A program made the translations under genes and the position numbers. Below, in pieces: positions 27,461 to 34,784 of a stretch of 64,000 nucleotides of DNA. The notes below the pieces were generated by a model. That model saw only the letters and a program-made list of their open reading frames with translations. It did not search any database and was not told the origin of the DNA. Source of the stretch: Chitinophaga fulva (GTDB taxonomy: Bacteria > Bacteroidota > Bacteroidia > Chitinophagales > Chitinophagaceae). Location: the NCBI RefSeq assembly GCF_012927205.1, contig NZ_JABBGC010000001.1:3224810-3288809 (forward strand), read 5' to 3'. How positions within the stretch are numbered: the first letter of the stretch is position 1; every line of letters starts with the position of its first letter.

Positions 27461-29452
27461 ATGAACAGAATTATTATATCCCTTACGCTATTGCTCTGCT
27501 GGGGCGCCAGTCAAAAAACCAGTGCACAGCAATCTCAGTCACCCTTCCGGTTTAAAAGTTATGCCAGAACGCTGAATGTATCTCCCCATGGGAGCATGTC
27601 CATCACCACGAGGGCCGGGGAAATCGCTTATGCCGACTCGGCCAGTGGACTATGGCGCAGTATATCACCCATGGATGGAGGAACGAATTCCTATGGATGG
27701 TTATTGGAACGTACAAATCTGTTTAATAATGATACCGCCTTTACATCAGGGTTCATCGAAAACGAACGTAAATATGATGTCATTTACAGAACGGAGAATG
27801 GGGGAGAGAACTGGACCCGGGTGTATTTCGGACAGGACGGATGGATAGATGCAGCTGTAAGCCTTTCCAATGGGGAAGCCTGGATGACCGTCGCAGGAAA
27901 AGGTATTGCGCATACAGCTGATTTTGGAAAAACCTGGGAAATTTCACCGGTAGCGGATTTGAAACAGCGTTATACCAAAATGTTTTGCAATAATAAGCAG
28001 GAAGGAATAATGGGGGCTGGTTGGAACTCGCTGGCTTATTCTTCCAATAACGGTAAAAGCTGGAAGTTACTCGCTACTCCGTTGGACCAGAAAAAATATA
28101 ATAAGACAATACCAGATAAGCGGCCGGAGTTTGATGCTGTTGCCATCTTTAAAAACTACTTTCTCGTGAAACAGGAGGGGCTGGTTTTTATTTCTGAAAA
28201 GGATTCTTTAGCATGGAGGCATATCAGGAATATAGAACATTTTTACGTAGATCCGGAACATGATGAATTGTACCTCCGGTTGAAAGATAAATCTATTGTA
28301 CATGTAGATGAGCGACTGGACACGGTTGCAGTAGGTAAAGTTACAGATGAGCCATTTTCGGGAACTTGTATAAACCGTAAACTTTATTTGCTCGCCGGTA
28401 ATAATCTTCTTTGTATATCGGGAGATAAAAGTATGAAGCAGTTTCCTATCCTGAGCGCAGGTGTTACTAAGGAGGAACCTTCAGTATTTGGGACATCTCC
28501 CGATGGTAAATACTATTATGGTATTTCTGGTGATGTAATTTATAAAAAGAAACTGGAAAAGGATAAATGGGTGCCTGTACTGAAACTTCGGCTACAGCCT
28601 GATCTCAATACATTGACATTTAATCCGCAAAAGAATGAAATCGCATTCGGGGCGAACAACGATTCTATTTATCATGCAGATATAGACAATGGTAAGATGA
28701 GGGTTAATCGGAGTGGGCAATATCTATCCCTGTTTCAGCAGCATCCTGTTAGCCGGATAATTGTCTCTTTGGGTAGCCAGGGTTGTTTTCATGGCTATAG
28801 TGACAATCTCGAATATGAGAGAAACGGGAACGAATTTGTATTGATGGATAATAATTCCAAAGGAACGGATCATACAAAAAAAATAAATTCTTCGGTGGAG
28901 GTAATACAGGCAGCTGACGTGGACCAGTTGGTGAAAGCTGTATGTAATGATAACAAAAGGATGCCGGGCATTGTTGATTTTGGATTTACGCAGAAGGAAT
29001 ATGAACAGTGTAAAAAGGATATTCAGGCGTTTAGTGTTGATAGAAAAATAAAGAACGGGCCAGGAAAACCTTCTTTCTACATCGGAGAAAATAATGTTGA
29101 TTTTAATAAACTGATTTTATTAGTAGACAGTGTCCAAACGCTGGACAGTGCTGCTATCGGTAAAATCCTGCTGAATAGTGATCCTTTCATAAGTACTACT
29201 ACCAACTGGATGTCAATCATGCTGGTGAATGATAATGAGGAGGTTTTGCAAATACAGTATTCCTATTCCGGATATCCCAATGCCATGCGTTTACCATGTG
29301 CTTTGGTTTTTAATGAAGAAAGGTTGCCTGCGTTTACACCGGAGATTACCCGTTTCCTGGATAAAAATTGCCCTCCCTTAATGAAAGACAGGAACCGAAT
29401 GCCATTGTTGTATGATATGGTAAAGTACCTGTATTCCTTGAAGATGGAATAA
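27461..29452 (+). CDS. secreted BNR/beta-propeller-like protein
   Basis: A 664-aa protein with a signal peptide (MNRIIISLTLLLCWGASQKTSAQQ); the start is moved to this Met because the upstream in-frame codons have no signal character. The N-terminal half contains Asp-box/BNR-like blades such as TENGGENWTRVYFG, TADFGKTWEIS and SNNGKSWKLL, as in sialidase or Ycf48-type propellers. The C-terminal 200 residues have no recognised domain. No catalytic residues of sialidases are evident, so enzymatic activity is not claimed. AT-richer than neighbouring operons. A fragment of its 3' end plus terminator recurs at 30914-31018. Confidence 0.75.
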   Translation: MNRIIISLTLLLCWGASQKTSAQQSQSPFRFKSYARTLNVSPHGSMSITTRAGEIAYADSASGLWRSISPMDGGTNSYGWLLERTNLFNNDTAFTSGFIENERKYDVIYRTENGGENWTRVYFGQDGWIDAAVSLSNGEAWMTVAGKGIAHTADFGKTWEISPVADLKQRYTKMFCNNKQEGIMGAGWNSLAYSSNNGKSWKLLATPLDQKKYNKTIPDKRPEFDAVAIFKNYFLVKQEGLVFISEKDSLAWRHIRNIEHFYVDPEHDELYLRLKDKSIVHVDERLDTVAVGKVTDEPFSGTCINRKLYLLAGNNLLCISGDKSMKQFPILSAGVTKEEPSVFGTSPDGKYYYGISGDVIYKKKLEKDKWVPVLKLRLQPDLNTLTFNPQKNEIAFGANNDSIYHADIDNGKMRVNRSGQYLSLFQQHPVSRIIVSLGSQGCFHGYSDNLEYERNGNEFVLMDNNSKGTDHTKKINSSVEVIQAADVDQLVKAVCNDNKRMPGIVDFGFTQKEYEQCKKDIQAFSVDRKIKNGPGKPSFYIGENNVDFNKLILLVDSVQTLDSAAIGKILLNSDPFISTTTNWMSIMLVNDNEEVLQIQYSYSGYPNAMRLPCALVFNEERLPAFTPEITRFLDKNCPPLMKDRNRMPLLYDMVKYLYSLKME

Positions 29453-29480
29453 ATAAGGGATAGTCCAACGTATTACAATC

Positions 29481-29510
29481 AAAAGCGCAGGCACTACTGC
29501 CTGCGCTTTT
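29481..29510 (+). terminator. intrinsic terminator after the BNR-protein gene
   Basis: Arms AAAAGCGCAGGCA and TGCCTGCGCTTTT form a perfect 13-bp stem with a 4-nt loop, ending in a T run. It starts about 30 nt after the stop codon. Confidence 0.9.
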
Positions 29511-29699
29511 ATTTCCCGAATACCTGATTTAACACCAAGTACCTCAGCAAAAGTAGTTTTAGGCAGCTCTGCCATTCAGCGGGTAAAACCAATGAAAAAC
29601 GCCTGATGGCAAAAATATTTCCCTTGCCGCTGTCCAATTTCCCTATTCCCGGTTGTTTTTATAATGAAACAATTTATTCCTGACAATAATATTTTTACC

Positions 29700-30260
29700 A
29701 TGAACAGAAGAAAAGCAATTTTTGGATTGATGATCCTCTGCAGTGTTGCACTTCCGGGGGTAAACTACGCTCAAACGCCGCCAACAGTAAATAAATCAAA
29801 AAAGGAGGTAATTATGACAACCGAAAAAAACAAAGCAAGGGATGAAGCCCGGATTCGGCAACAAATCGACAATTTTGTTAAGGCGTTTCGCACTAAGGAC
29901 TTGAATTTGATGATGTCTCTTTACGCTCCTGGATTCGTAGCGTTCGACATCGTGCCTCCGTTGCAGGACGTGGGAACGGATACGTATAGAAATGTTTGGG
30001 AAAAAGTATTCGTTTTTTTTCAGAACCCTATTGATTTCGAGACACGCGACCTAACCATTGCCACGGGCACTGACGTGGCATTCAGCCACCAGCTCCTTCG
30101 GCTACAGACAACAATGGCGAACGGGCAGAAGGTTGATCGTTGGGAACGTCTAACCTTTTGCTTCCGTAAAATTGATGGAATTTGGCTGATTGCGCACGAG
30201 CATGTTTCGGTGCCTGCTGACCTTGGCAGTGGTAGAGCGATACTGGACCTCCAACCTTAA
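29700..30260 (+). CDS. NTF2-like (SnoaL/YybH) protein, secreted
   Basis: A 186-aa protein with a signal peptide (MNRRKAIFGLMILCSVALPGVNYAQ). The NTF2-like domain follows from about residue 45: IRQQIDNFVKAFRTKDLNLMMSLYAPGFVAFDIVPPLQDVG, then GTDVAFSHQLLRLQTT and RWERLTFCFRKIDGIWLIAHEHVSVP. This matches the YybH/SnoaL-type fold, usually ligand-binding or ketosteroid-isomerase-like. A second candidate start at 29814 (MTTEKNK) is preceded by a perfect AAAGGAGG at ideal spacing and would yield a cytosolic 148-aa form. I favour the signal-peptide start but cannot exclude both being used. Confidence 0.8.
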   Translation: MNRRKAIFGLMILCSVALPGVNYAQTPPTVNKSKKEVIMTTEKNKARDEARIRQQIDNFVKAFRTKDLNLMMSLYAPGFVAFDIVPPLQDVGTDTYRNVWEKVFVFFQNPIDFETRDLTIATGTDVAFSHQLLRLQTTMANGQKVDRWERLTFCFRKIDGIWLIAHEHVSVPADLGSGRAILDLQP

Positions 30261-30420
30261 ATAAGACCTTATCCACGATCAGTCATCGCATATTGTTTTC
30301 AAACCTCCAGATGTTTATCCGGTAAAACAAAATGTCTGCTTAAGTGTTTTACCTACAATAGATAAGCTTAATCACGGTCCGTATATATTATCATATTATT
30401 GGTCATCACCTACCAAACAA

Positions 30421-30450
30421 AACCCGCAGCTATTGCTGCGGGTTTCTTTT
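30421..30450. terminator. intrinsic terminator next to a tRNA-like remnant
   Basis: Arms AACCCGCAGC (30421-30430) and GCTGCGGGTT (30435-30444) with a TATT loop, a T-rich tail to the right and an A run to the left. It may terminate the NTF2-like gene. It also sits on the 3' side of a tRNA-Pro-derived fragment at 30456-30470, in the same relative position as the terminators at the two other tRNA-Pro copies. Confidence 0.85.
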
Positions 30451-30455
30451 CATTC

Positions 30456-30470
30456 GTCGGGATGACTGGA
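30456..30470 (-). other. putative tRNA-Pro 3'-end remnant
   Basis: Fifteen bases, GTCGGGATGACTGGA, are identical to the acceptor 3' strand and the start of the T arm of the tRNA-Pro fragment at 33725-33739. Orientation is the same, and a terminator hairpin again lies just 3' of it. The match stops at the T loop. Probably an older attachment scar, though a 15-nt match alone is modest evidence. Confidence 0.5.
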
Positions 30471-30542
30471 CAAGATTTGTATATTTTTTAGACAGTGGAA
30501 CACTTTTACTTTAGCATCATTATAAACTTAAAAAATAAAATA

Positions 30543-30851
30543 ATGCAAGCACAATTAATCACGTATCAATTAAAAGATATTTCTCAAGCGGAATATCTTA
30601 AGCAAATGGTAGAACCAGATGCACCAATTTTAGCGGAAGTAAATGGGCTTATTTCAAAAGTTTGGTTGGCAGACGAAGAAAAAAATACTTTTGGCGGCTT
30701 CTATTTATGGGAAAACAAAACCGCAATGGAGGACTTTATGCATTCTGATCTGGTAAAAGCAATTGTAAGCCGACCGTTCGTAAAGAATGTTTCTTCAGTT
30801 GACTATGAAGTAAATCAAAAGGCTTCATTAATTACCCGGGGACTCAAATAG
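30543..30851 (+). CDS. YdhR-like putative monooxygenase
   Basis: A 102-aa ferredoxin-fold protein. The start at MQAQLITYQLKD is chosen because it begins the first strand. YdhR-family features: EYLKQMVEPDAPILAEVNGLISKVWLADEEKNTFGGFYLWENKTAMEDFMHSDLV. YdhR proteins are dimeric alpha/beta barrels resembling antibiotic-biosynthesis monooxygenases, with no proven substrate. The gene is distinctly AT-rich and lies just inside the tRNA-like remnant at 30456, suggesting it belongs to inserted DNA. Confidence 0.82.
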   Translation: MQAQLITYQLKDISQAEYLKQMVEPDAPILAEVNGLISKVWLADEEKNTFGGFYLWENKTAMEDFMHSDLVKAIVSRPFVKNVSSVDYEVNQKASLITRGLK

Positions 30852-30913
30852 GAAGTAGATCTTCTATTGTGGTGACAGAAGCACTATCGCTAACATAGGT
30901 TTGGCGTAATGGG

Positions 30914-31018
30914 AGGCTTTGCAAATACAGTATTCGTATTCCGGATATCCCAATGCCATGCGGGGGATAGTCCAACGTATTTTGATCAAAAATGCAGGCA
31001 ATATCACCTGCGTTTTTG
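30914..31018 (+). pseudogene. remnant of the 3' end of the BNR-protein gene and its terminator
   Basis: Bases 30919-30962 match 29246-29289 of the BNR-protein gene almost perfectly, and 30964-31018 match the region after its stop (29457-29511), including the terminator hairpin. About 167 bp between these blocks are missing. The hairpin (GCAGG / CCTGC with A and T flanks) has diverged yet still pairs. This is a decayed duplicate, not a gene. Confidence 0.75.
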
Positions 31019-31096
31019 ATTGACAGTCCTCTTTTGAATTGGTTACATGTTTCCTTCCTGGGTCTTATCCCTGTTCCAGTTCCATAAACTAAAGCC

Positions 31097-32242
31097 TCAG
31101 GCCACGACAACAAAAATCCCTCCTATCCATGGTGTTGCTTTTAATGAAAGCGAACTATCCACTACCATTCCTCCGATAAACGAGCCGGCAGCAGCGCCTA
31201 TATTGAATGCGGAAACACTTAATGCGGAAGCAATACCACCACTTCCGGGAAATTTGCTTTCTGAAAATTTCACTGCCAGTAACTGTAATGCAGGAACGTT
31301 GCTGTAGGCAAAAAAACCGAACAGCAATAACGCGACGATAATAACCGATTGGCTCATCATCACAAACGACAAAATGAATAAGATAATGGCGTGAAAAAGG
31401 AAAAGGAAAACCAGCACTTTTGATGGTCTATGGTTGGAAATATGTCCGCCAACGATATTGCCCAATGCCACACCTATGCCAAAAACCAGTAGTATATAAT
31501 TGATGGTGCCCAATGAAAACCCTGTGATGTTTTCCAATACTGGTGACAAGTAGGTGAATAGTACAAAAGTGCCTGTATAGGCGAAGATGTTGGCCAAAAG
31601 TACAATCAATACAGCACGGTTTTTTAATACTTTGGGCAGGTCTTTCAGTTTCAGCGTATCAGTGGGTTTAGGCTGTTTAGGAATGGAAAAGCTTAAAACA
31701 ATCAAAGCTGCCAATCCCCAGACTATAATTGCCAAAAATGTCATTTTCCACCCATAACTTGAACCGATGTATGTACCTAACGGCACCCCGACGACTGTTG
31801 AAATCATCAGCCCTGCAAATACTAAAGCGATGGTGGTCGCCTTCCGGTTTGGTGAGACCATATTGCCTGCTATTACGACCGCATAGGCGAAAAATACGCC
31901 GTGCGTGGTTCCTGTAATGACGCGACTGATTTGCAATAGCAAAATATTATTGGCAAAGAAAGCGATAGCGTTTCCTGTAATGAAAACCGCAATGGTAACC
32001 AGTAACAATTTTCTATGGTCGGTTTTGCCTGTCAACGCTGTAAATACAGGGCCGCCGATGGCGACACCCAAAGCATATAACGTAACCAATGTGCCCGTAG
32101 AGGAAATAGAAATGGCCAAATCATTGGCGATAGCAGGCAGTAAACCTACGAGTACGAACTCCGTTGTACCGATAGCAAAAGCACAAAAAGTTAATGACCA
32201 AATAGCAAATGGAATTTTGGAGGATGATGGCTGTCCTGTCAT
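31097..32242 (-). CDS. MFS transporter, DHA1 (AraJ-like) family
   Basis: A 381-aa twelve-helix transporter. The first helix has the DHA1 signature AIGTTEFVLVGLLPAIANDL, loop 2-3 carries TGKTDHRKLL, helix 4 reads SRVITGTTHGVFFAYAVVIAG, and helix 5 has the antiporter motif C-like GVPLGTYIGSSYGWKMTF. This subfamily includes sugar, purine and drug exporters of the AraJ/PbuE type. It is preceded in the same direction by a Crp/Fnr gene, with two palindromes in the 80-nt gap, so it is likely controlled by that regulator. Confidence 0.88.
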   Translation of the reverse strand: MTGQPSSSKIPFAIWSLTFCAFAIGTTEFVLVGLLPAIANDLAISISSTGTLVTLYALGVAIGGPVFTALTGKTDHRKLLLVTIAVFITGNAIAFFANNILLLQISRVITGTTHGVFFAYAVVIAGNMVSPNRKATTIALVFAGLMISTVVGVPLGTYIGSSYGWKMTFLAIIVWGLAALIVLSFSIPKQPKPTDTLKLKDLPKVLKNRAVLIVLLANIFAYTGTFVLFTYLSPVLENITGFSLGTINYILLVFGIGVALGNIVGGHISNHRPSKVLVFLFLFHAIILFILSFVMMSQSVIIVALLLFGFFAYSNVPALQLLAVKFSESKFPGSGGIASALSVSAFNIGAAAGSFIGGMVVDSSLSLKATPWIGGIFVVVA

Positions 32243-32248
32243 TGTAGA

Positions 32249-32267
32249 AGAATTTTTGCAAAATTCT
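32249..32267. promoter_or_regulatory. palindrome directly upstream of the MFS start
   Basis: AGAATTTT-TGC-AAAATTCT is a perfect 8-bp inverted repeat ending 7 nt before the MFS start codon on the minus strand. Position suggests an operator or an mRNA 5' hairpin. Confidence 0.5.
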
Positions 32268-32310
32268 CCTTAAGGACCAGGGTGGGGAAGGATATATGTC
32301 ACAAAATGGA

Positions 32311-32326
32311 CGTGATAAATATCACG
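32311..32326. promoter_or_regulatory. Crp/Fnr-type palindromic site
   Basis: CGTGATAAATATCACG is a perfect palindrome of the form GTGA-N6-TCAC, the half-site layout of CRP/FNR boxes. It overlaps the stop codon of the Crp/Fnr gene and lies about 70 nt upstream of the MFS start, a good place for activation of the transporter. Confidence 0.55.
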
Positions 32327-32894
32327 GCTGTTGGGACGTTAGCCGGCTCAGTGTTTCCCTTGTAATGCCTAAATAAGAGGCGATCAGGCTTTTCGGTACC
32401 CGTTGCAATAAGCCGGGATATTGCTGTTGTAAATATTCGTAACGTTCTTTTGCATTAAAGCTGATGAGCGACAGGATGCGGTTTTGGGAGGCGATATAAC
32501 CTGCGGTTGTTTTCCTGCGAAAAAAATATTCCATTTTACGCATTTCGGTGCAGAGCTTTTCCCGGTTTTCCAGAGAGATAGCCAGCGTTTTGCTGTCCTC
32601 CAGGCAATCTACGTTCAGGGTTGACTTTGTTTGGTTGTGAAAAGCCTGAGGGTCGGAGATCCACCAGTTTTCAGTTGCAAAGAGTACAATGTGGGCTTTG
32701 CCTTTGTCATCTATGCTCCATGATTTCAGCAGGCCGCTTAACACGAAGTAATCGTTCCTGACATAATCGCCTTCCTGAATAACATATTGGTTCTTCAAAA
32801 ATTCTCTGTAAGTGAAATGTGACAAAACGTGTTCGAATTCTTCGTCCGTCAGTGTTACGATTTCTTCGATATGCTGCCTTAGTTTTTCGCTCAT
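32322..32894 (-). CDS. Crp/Fnr family transcriptional regulator
   Basis: A 190-aa regulator. The cyclic-nucleotide-binding-like domain spans about residues 25-115 (NQYVIQEGDYVRNDYFVLSGLLKSWSIDDKGKAHIVLFATENWWISD). The helix-turn-helix is near the C-terminus (LIASYLGITRETLSRLTS). Cys residues do not form an FNR cluster motif. It precedes the DHA1 transporter gene by 80 nt in the same orientation. Only about 40 percent of residues appear shared with the Crp/Fnr protein at 6553-7140 by eye, so the two are separate paralogues. Confidence 0.88.
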   Translation of the reverse strand: MSEKLRQHIEEIVTLTDEEFEHVLSHFTYREFLKNQYVIQEGDYVRNDYFVLSGLLKSWSIDDKGKAHIVLFATENWWISDPQAFHNQTKSTLNVDCLEDSKTLAISLENREKLCTEMRKMEYFFRRKTTAGYIASQNRILSLISFNAKERYEYLQQQYPGLLQRVPKSLIASYLGITRETLSRLTSQQP

Positions 32895-33089
32895 TTTCGA
32901 CGTCAGGGAAGTTTATATATGCTTCAAATTTACAAATTATTATATGCTGTGTGCGTTTTAAAATGGCAAATTCATCCAAACCTTGCCACCAGAAAATGTC
33001 CCTTGAACATACCACTGTGTGGAAAATAATGCCCATGCCAGGCACCTGTTATTACGCCGTCAAAAAGAGTGTATAGCGGCACTTCACCT

Positions 33090-33452
33090 TTACTTGTCTT
33101 CCAAATCGCTTTCGGTGTGCATAGCGCAAACCCAACCTCCATTTTCTTTTATCCAGGTTGATGTACAGGCGCATTTCATTACCTGTCCATCGTAGTCCAG
33201 TTCAATCAGATAGCCAATCATCGCATGGTCCTCGCCGGTTTGTACCTGTTCGTCGGAAGTGCTTTTTACCTTCATGGTTTTGTTGCTACCCTGCTCGAAC
33301 ATTTTTTTGAAACTGGACTCGTCAATGCTCGCCACACCTCGCCTTCCTGCTACAATACAAGGAAACTTTGTCAGGCTCCTCATCGTTTCATAATCCTTTT
33401 TGGACATGGCGTTCCAATACTTTTTTTCGAGATCAAAAATTTCATTTTTCAT
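33090..33452 (-). CDS. NTF2-like (DUF4440-type) protein
   Basis: A 120-aa protein. The start at MKNEIFDLEKKYWNAM is chosen because it begins the first helix of the fold. The pattern EKKYWNAMSKKDYETMRSLTKFPCIVAGRRGVASIDESSFKKMFEQG followed by HAMIGYLIELDYDGQVMKCACTSTWIKENGGWVCAMHTES is that of DUF4440/SnoaL-like proteins. No signal peptide. It is the last gene before the displaced tRNA fragment. Confidence 0.78.
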   Translation of the reverse strand: MKNEIFDLEKKYWNAMSKKDYETMRSLTKFPCIVAGRRGVASIDESSFKKMFEQGSNKTMKVKSTSDEQVQTGEDHAMIGYLIELDYDGQVMKCACTSTWIKENGGWVCAMHTESDLEDK

Positions 33453-33690
33453 AACATCTGTTTTGAATAGTAAGACAAAAATTAGGCCTGGCCGGCCATT
33501 AAGGATGTTAAAGCAAAATGGCACAGCACGGGGAAAAACTCGTTTCGCAGGTTATGTGGTTTGCACAGATAAAAAACGAGCAGATGTTGGAGTTGCGGGC
33601 AGGTATCGTAACCTCCTGAAAGTTGGCTGTCGCAAGGGACGTATCGATAGATCGTTAAAGGAAATCCGGCAGGTAAAACCAATAAAAAAA

Positions 33691-33720
33691 AGCCAGATGT
33701 ACATCACTGTACGCCTGGCT
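33691..33720 (-). terminator. terminator of the displaced tRNA-Pro 3' end
   Basis: Hairpin with left arm AGCCAGATGTACA and right arm TGTACGCCTGGCT; read leftward it runs into the complement of an A8 tract. Equivalent to the hairpin at 50069-50099. Confidence 0.75.
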
Positions 33721-33725
33721 TCTTG

Positions 33726-33764
33726 TCGGGATGACTGGATTCGAACCAGCGGCCTCTTCGTCCC
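33726..33764 (-). pseudogene. displaced 3' half of tRNA-Pro
   Basis: On the minus strand these 39 nt give the last part of the anticodon loop, the 3' strand of the anticodon stem (CGAAG), the variable loop, a complete T arm (CTGG / CCAG with TTCGAAT loop) and the acceptor 3' strand CATCCCG plus discriminator A. The 5' half is absent, so it cannot be a functional tRNA. This is the expected leftover when an element integrates at a tRNA anticodon loop. Confidence 0.85.
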
Positions 33765-33794
33765 AGATTTTATTTGATATGTATTTTAATTAAT

Positions 33795-33878
33795 TGATAA
33801 TTCATTTGTTATGAATATTTTTGAGTTTGATCATCCCAATAATCTGTCCCGTTAAACAAATGATAATTATTTGTTATG
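33795..33878. repeat. pair of near-identical direct repeats near the attachment site
   Basis: TGATAATTCATTTGTTATG (33795-33813) and the same sequence lacking one C (33861-33878) lie 66 bp apart, start to start. They are 30-115 bp inside the left boundary. Candidate arm-type recombinase sites or regulator sites; function not shown. Confidence 0.6.
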
Positions 33879-33990
33879 CAGTGGTGTAATTATTAAGTGG
33901 TATCAAAGGGAATAAGCGAAATAAGTAGCAGATGTTCAAAGAGGTATCCCATGTTATTTCAACTTCGATATCATGATTTGGTACTGGTGT

Positions 33991-34020
33991 TTTGGCAATT
34001 ATTGCATTAGTATTGCCAAA
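33991..34020. promoter_or_regulatory. inverted repeat operator upstream of the island operon
   Basis: TTTGGCAAT (33991-33999) and ATTGCCAAA (34012-34020) are perfect 9-bp arms around a 12-nt spacer, ending two bases before the putative -33 box. This is a good layout for a repressor site, and the first gene of the operon has an HTH-like N-terminus. Confidence 0.6.
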
Positions 34021-34021
34021 G

Positions 34022-34053
34022 TTTTGTTTTGTTTCTAAAACAAGCTATATTCG
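34022..34053 (+). promoter_or_regulatory. Bacteroidota-type promoter of the island operon
   Basis: TTTTG (34022-34026), a 19-nt spacer and TATATTCG (34046-34053) resemble the TTTG / TAnnTTTG housekeeping promoter of Bacteroidota. The predicted transcription start would be only a few bases before the ATG at 34062, so the mRNA may be nearly leaderless. Confidence 0.55.
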
Positions 34054-34061
34054 CAATAGTT

Positions 34062-34784
34062 ATGAAAAATCCAGATTTAATAATTTGTCTGCGAAAGTAT
34101 TTAAACGGAAAGCAGGATTTTACCACCAAAGAAGTGACAGGTGTACTTCAGAAGTATCTTCCTGATTTGTCTGGCAGTACGATAGCGTGGAAGCTTAATC
34201 AACTTAAAAAAGATAAACTACTCTATCAAAAAGGTAGAGGTCTATATACCTTTGATTATAAGCCTAAATTTTCATTAGATCTCAGCTTAAAATCTAAAAG
34301 GATTTACAATCGCGTAAAAGGCATTTATGCTGGTGAAATTGTCATGTGGGATACCATCCTACTGAGTGAAATTAGTGGTGAGGAGATCTCCAAGTATTGG
34401 ATATTCCTTGCTCTCAATAAGGATGATTTGGACTTCTTATTCGGTGAAATGCTCTCCTTTAGTAAAAAGGTTTATCTACAACCGGACAAGGAAACTACTG
34501 CCAGATACCTTCTTCCTCAGGATGAAGCGATTATTCTCATTTCTTTGATCTCTGAGACTCCAACGGAGCGGTCAGGCGACTACTTGTCTCCCACCATTGA
34601 AGGTGTATTGGTCAATGCATGGTTTGAGTATGAGCAGTATTTGCAACCTATTGGATTAGACATTCATAAATTGTATGAACAGGCATTTGCCAAATATAAT
34701 GTGAATAAAAGCAAACTACTACGCTATGCCGCTAGACGGGATAAGAGAAAAGAAATTAACGAACTATTAAACACTTTGGAATAA
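34062..34784 (+). CDS. DUF6577/AbiEi-like winged-helix protein, first gene of the island operon
   Basis: A 240-aa protein starting MKNPDLIICLRKYLNGKQDFTTKEVTGVLQ; the start is chosen for its fit to the promoter. The N-terminal 70 residues look like a winged helix (DLSGSTIAWKLNQLKKDKLLYQKGRGLYTF), as in AbiEi-type antitoxins and DUF6577 proteins. The rest, with WDTILLSEISGEEI and a basic tail, resembles the AbiEi C-terminal part. No AbiEii nucleotidyltransferase follows, so it is more likely a regulator of this operon than a classic antitoxin. Its stop shares one base with the next start (TAATG). Confidence 0.65.
   Translation: MKNPDLIICLRKYLNGKQDFTTKEVTGVLQKYLPDLSGSTIAWKLNQLKKDKLLYQKGRGLYTFDYKPKFSLDLSLKSKRIYNRVKGIYAGEIVMWDTILLSEISGEEISKYWIFLALNKDDLDFLFGEMLSFSKKVYLQPDKETTARYLLPQDEAIILISLISETPTERSGDYLSPTIEGVLVNAWFEYEQYLQPIGLDIHKLYEQAFAKYNVNKSKLLRYAARRDKRKEINELLNTLE

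Larger units (their letters stand above)
33673..33764. repeat. left attachment-site-like direct repeat
   Basis: This 92-bp segment is nearly identical to 50053-50143. It covers the sequence GTAAAACCAAT, an A run, a terminator hairpin, and the 3' half of tRNA-Pro up to the anticodon loop, where identity stops. Two T-stem base pairs differ in a compensatory way, and the hairpin has a one-base indel and one substitution. Confidence 0.88.
33453..34061. other. 609-bp intergenic region spanning the left island boundary
   Basis: No gene is supported here. From left to right it holds about 200 bp of unremarkable sequence, the terminator and tRNA-Pro 3' fragment (33673-33764), an AT-rich stretch with two near-identical 18-19-nt direct repeats, and then the inverted repeat and promoter of the defence-type operon. 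Confidence 0.7.

Noticed and set aside
29579-29612. GTAAAACCAAT followed by AAAAACGCCTGATG, similar to the flank of the tRNA terminators
   Set aside because: Only the short flank matches, the hairpin half is missing, and the same GCGGGTAAAACCAA string also occurs at 3965-3978, so it is probably chance.
33400-33777. Open frame across the left attachment site
   Set aside because: It is made of a gene's antisense and the tRNA fragment; no protein family match.
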